A DNA stretch of 64,000 nucleotides, from contig NZ_SPSB01000004.1 in assembly GCF_004571135.1 (NCBI RefSeq), positions 248,001 to 312,000 of the forward strand, in the 5' to 3' direction. The position numbers were made by a program, and so were the translations under genes. Below, in pieces: positions 63,068 through 64,000 of this stretch. The notes beneath the pieces were generated by a model. The model was not told the origin of the DNA and made no database searches. It worked only from the letters and a program-made list of their open reading frames with translations. The DNA comes from Algoriphagus kandeliae (GTDB lineage Bacteria; Bacteroidota; Bacteroidia; Cytophagales; Cyclobacteriaceae). Each line of letters starts with the position of its first letter. Position 1 is the stretch's first letter.

Positions 63068-64000
63068 ATGAAAACCGCTATAATTTTAATTGCTATTGTT
63101 CATGGATTGATTCATTTGCTCGGGTTTTTAAAAGCATTCAGACTTGCGGAAATCCAGCAGCTTTCACTCTCCATTTCTCCTTCATTAGGTTGGGTTTGGC
63201 TTTTGGCAGTCATTCTTTTTATGGCTTTTGCCATTCTCCGATTTTTGGAAAATCCCGTTTCAGGTTATGTAGGAATCCTTGCTGTCATCATCTCTCAATT
63301 ATTGATATTTTCCGTTTGGCAAGACGCCAAGTTTGGAACAATCCCCAACATTTTCATTCTCTTTGCTTCGATTCAAATGCTTTTCATATCCAATTGGAAC
63401 CAAAAGCTTGAAAATGAAAAAGTGGCATTTCAAGAGAAAATTAAATCTGTCAAACTTCGGCAAATAAGTGAATTACCAGAGCCAGTGATTAAATGGCTGA
63501 AGCAGATCGGATTTAATGAAACTCATCCCATGATTATGGCAGAAATTCACCAAAGAGCAGAAATGAAGATGAACCCTGATCAAAAGGATTGGAAAGCTGC
63601 TACAGCATTTCAACTTACACGATTAAGTTCTCCAGCTTTCCATTGGGAAGTGGAAATGCAAATGCTACCCGGCATAAAAATCTTTGGAAGGGATCAATGT
63701 TTGAATGGAAAAGGGGAAATGGTAATTCGGCTTGGAGGCATTTTCCCTATCGTTGACGAGAAGGGAGAGAAAATCGACGAAGGAAGTATTCAGCGGCTTT
63801 TGGGTGAACTAGTCTGGATTCCTAGTCTAGCACTCCATCCTGCCATTTCCTGGCAGGCATTAAATGAAAATTCTGCAAAAGCCACCCTAACAATCGGCGA
63901 GACTACTGGAGCCGGCACTTTCTTTTTTGACGAAAAGGGAGATTTCATTCGGTTTGAAGCCTTGAGGTTTTATGAAAACAAACCTGAATCAAAACGCTTC
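63068..64000 (+). CDS. DUF6544-like membrane protein, 3' end outside window
   Basis: 311 codons are visible from ATG 63068; the frame is still open at the window edge. Hydrophobic helices occupy ~1-20 (MKTAIILIAIVHGLIHLLGF), ~38-58 (WVWLLAVILFMAFAILRF) and two more up to ~110. The soluble part follows: LPEPVIKWLKQIGFNE, EMQMLPGIKIFGRDQCLNGKGEMVIRLGGIFPI and PSLALHPAISW. This layout resembles DUF6544/DUF6920-type proteins of unknown function; the family assignment is from memory of its general pattern. Confidence 0.65.
   Translation, partial: MKTAIILIAIVHGLIHLLGFLKAFRLAEIQQLSLSISPSLGWVWLLAVILFMAFAILRFLENPVSGYVGILAVIISQLLIFSVWQDAKFGTIPNIFILFASIQMLFISNWNQKLENEKVAFQEKIKSVKLRQISELPEPVIKWLKQIGFNETHPMIMAEIHQRAEMKMNPDQKDWKAATAFQLTRLSSPAFHWEVEMQMLPGIKIFGRDQCLNGKGEMVIRLGGIFPIVDEKGEKIDEGSIQRLLGELVWIPSLALHPAISWQALNENSAKATLTIGETTGAGTFFFDEKGDFIRFEALRFYENKPESKRF

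Overview
The window is chromosomal DNA of a Bacteroidota bacterium, most likely order Cytophagales and plausibly near Algoriphagus/Cyclobacteriaceae. The lineage call is an inference. It rests on type IX secretion (T9SS) features (PorP/SprF protein, gliding-type C-terminal domains), DUF3078, a tmRNA tag GETSYAMAA, promoters of the form TTTG-N18/19-TAnnTTTG, poor Shine-Dalgarno sequences, and several dispersed intergenic repeats. No phage, insertion sequence or CRISPR array was seen; the content is mostly core metabolism.

Left third (1-18 kb): the start of a DUF808 gene, a PhyH-type dioxygenase, an M48 protease and a PorP/SprF protein on the minus strand. Divergent from these are three very large paralogous secreted or surface proteins (1837, 1155 and 913 aa) sharing one ~860-aa C-terminal architecture, with yaaA between the first two. 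An MFS transporter, a small lipoprotein and tRNA-Arg(ACG) follow.

Middle (18-46 kb): an outer-membrane barrel, a PAP2-like membrane protein coupled to rpoN, asnS, folK, sppA, a flavin reductase, an EEP hydrolase, pepP, an M16 protease, an O-methyltransferase, a LysM lytic transglycosylase and a DUF3078 protein. dnaX has its gamma/tau frames joined by an A11 slippery run. Then come ssrA (tmRNA), a four-gene cell-wall salvage operon (amidase, family-10 hydrolase, GNAT, AmpG-like permease), a three-gene phosphorelay (Hpt, LytTR regulator, TPR hybrid kinase), a Gfo/Idh/MocA oxidoreductase and a UbiA prenyltransferase.

Right third (46-61 kb): amino-acid biosynthesis. proB-proA run rightward. Facing them on the minus strand are phhA-hisH-hisA-hisF-hisIE and trpE-(four-helix-bundle ORF)-trpG-trpD-trpC-trpF-trpB-trpA-aroF. 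Both minus-strand units begin with unannotated leader-peptide attenuators. The trp leader has three consecutive Trp codons before a strong terminator. The phhA-his leader is 17 codons with three His and three Tyr codons, and a perfect 11-bp antiterminator helix overlaps its stop codon. One leader may therefore sense both products of its operon: Tyr (from PhhA) and His.

Right end (61-64 kb): a small acidic conserved protein, an M28 aminopeptidase lipoprotein, and the start of a DUF6544-like membrane protein cut by the window edge.
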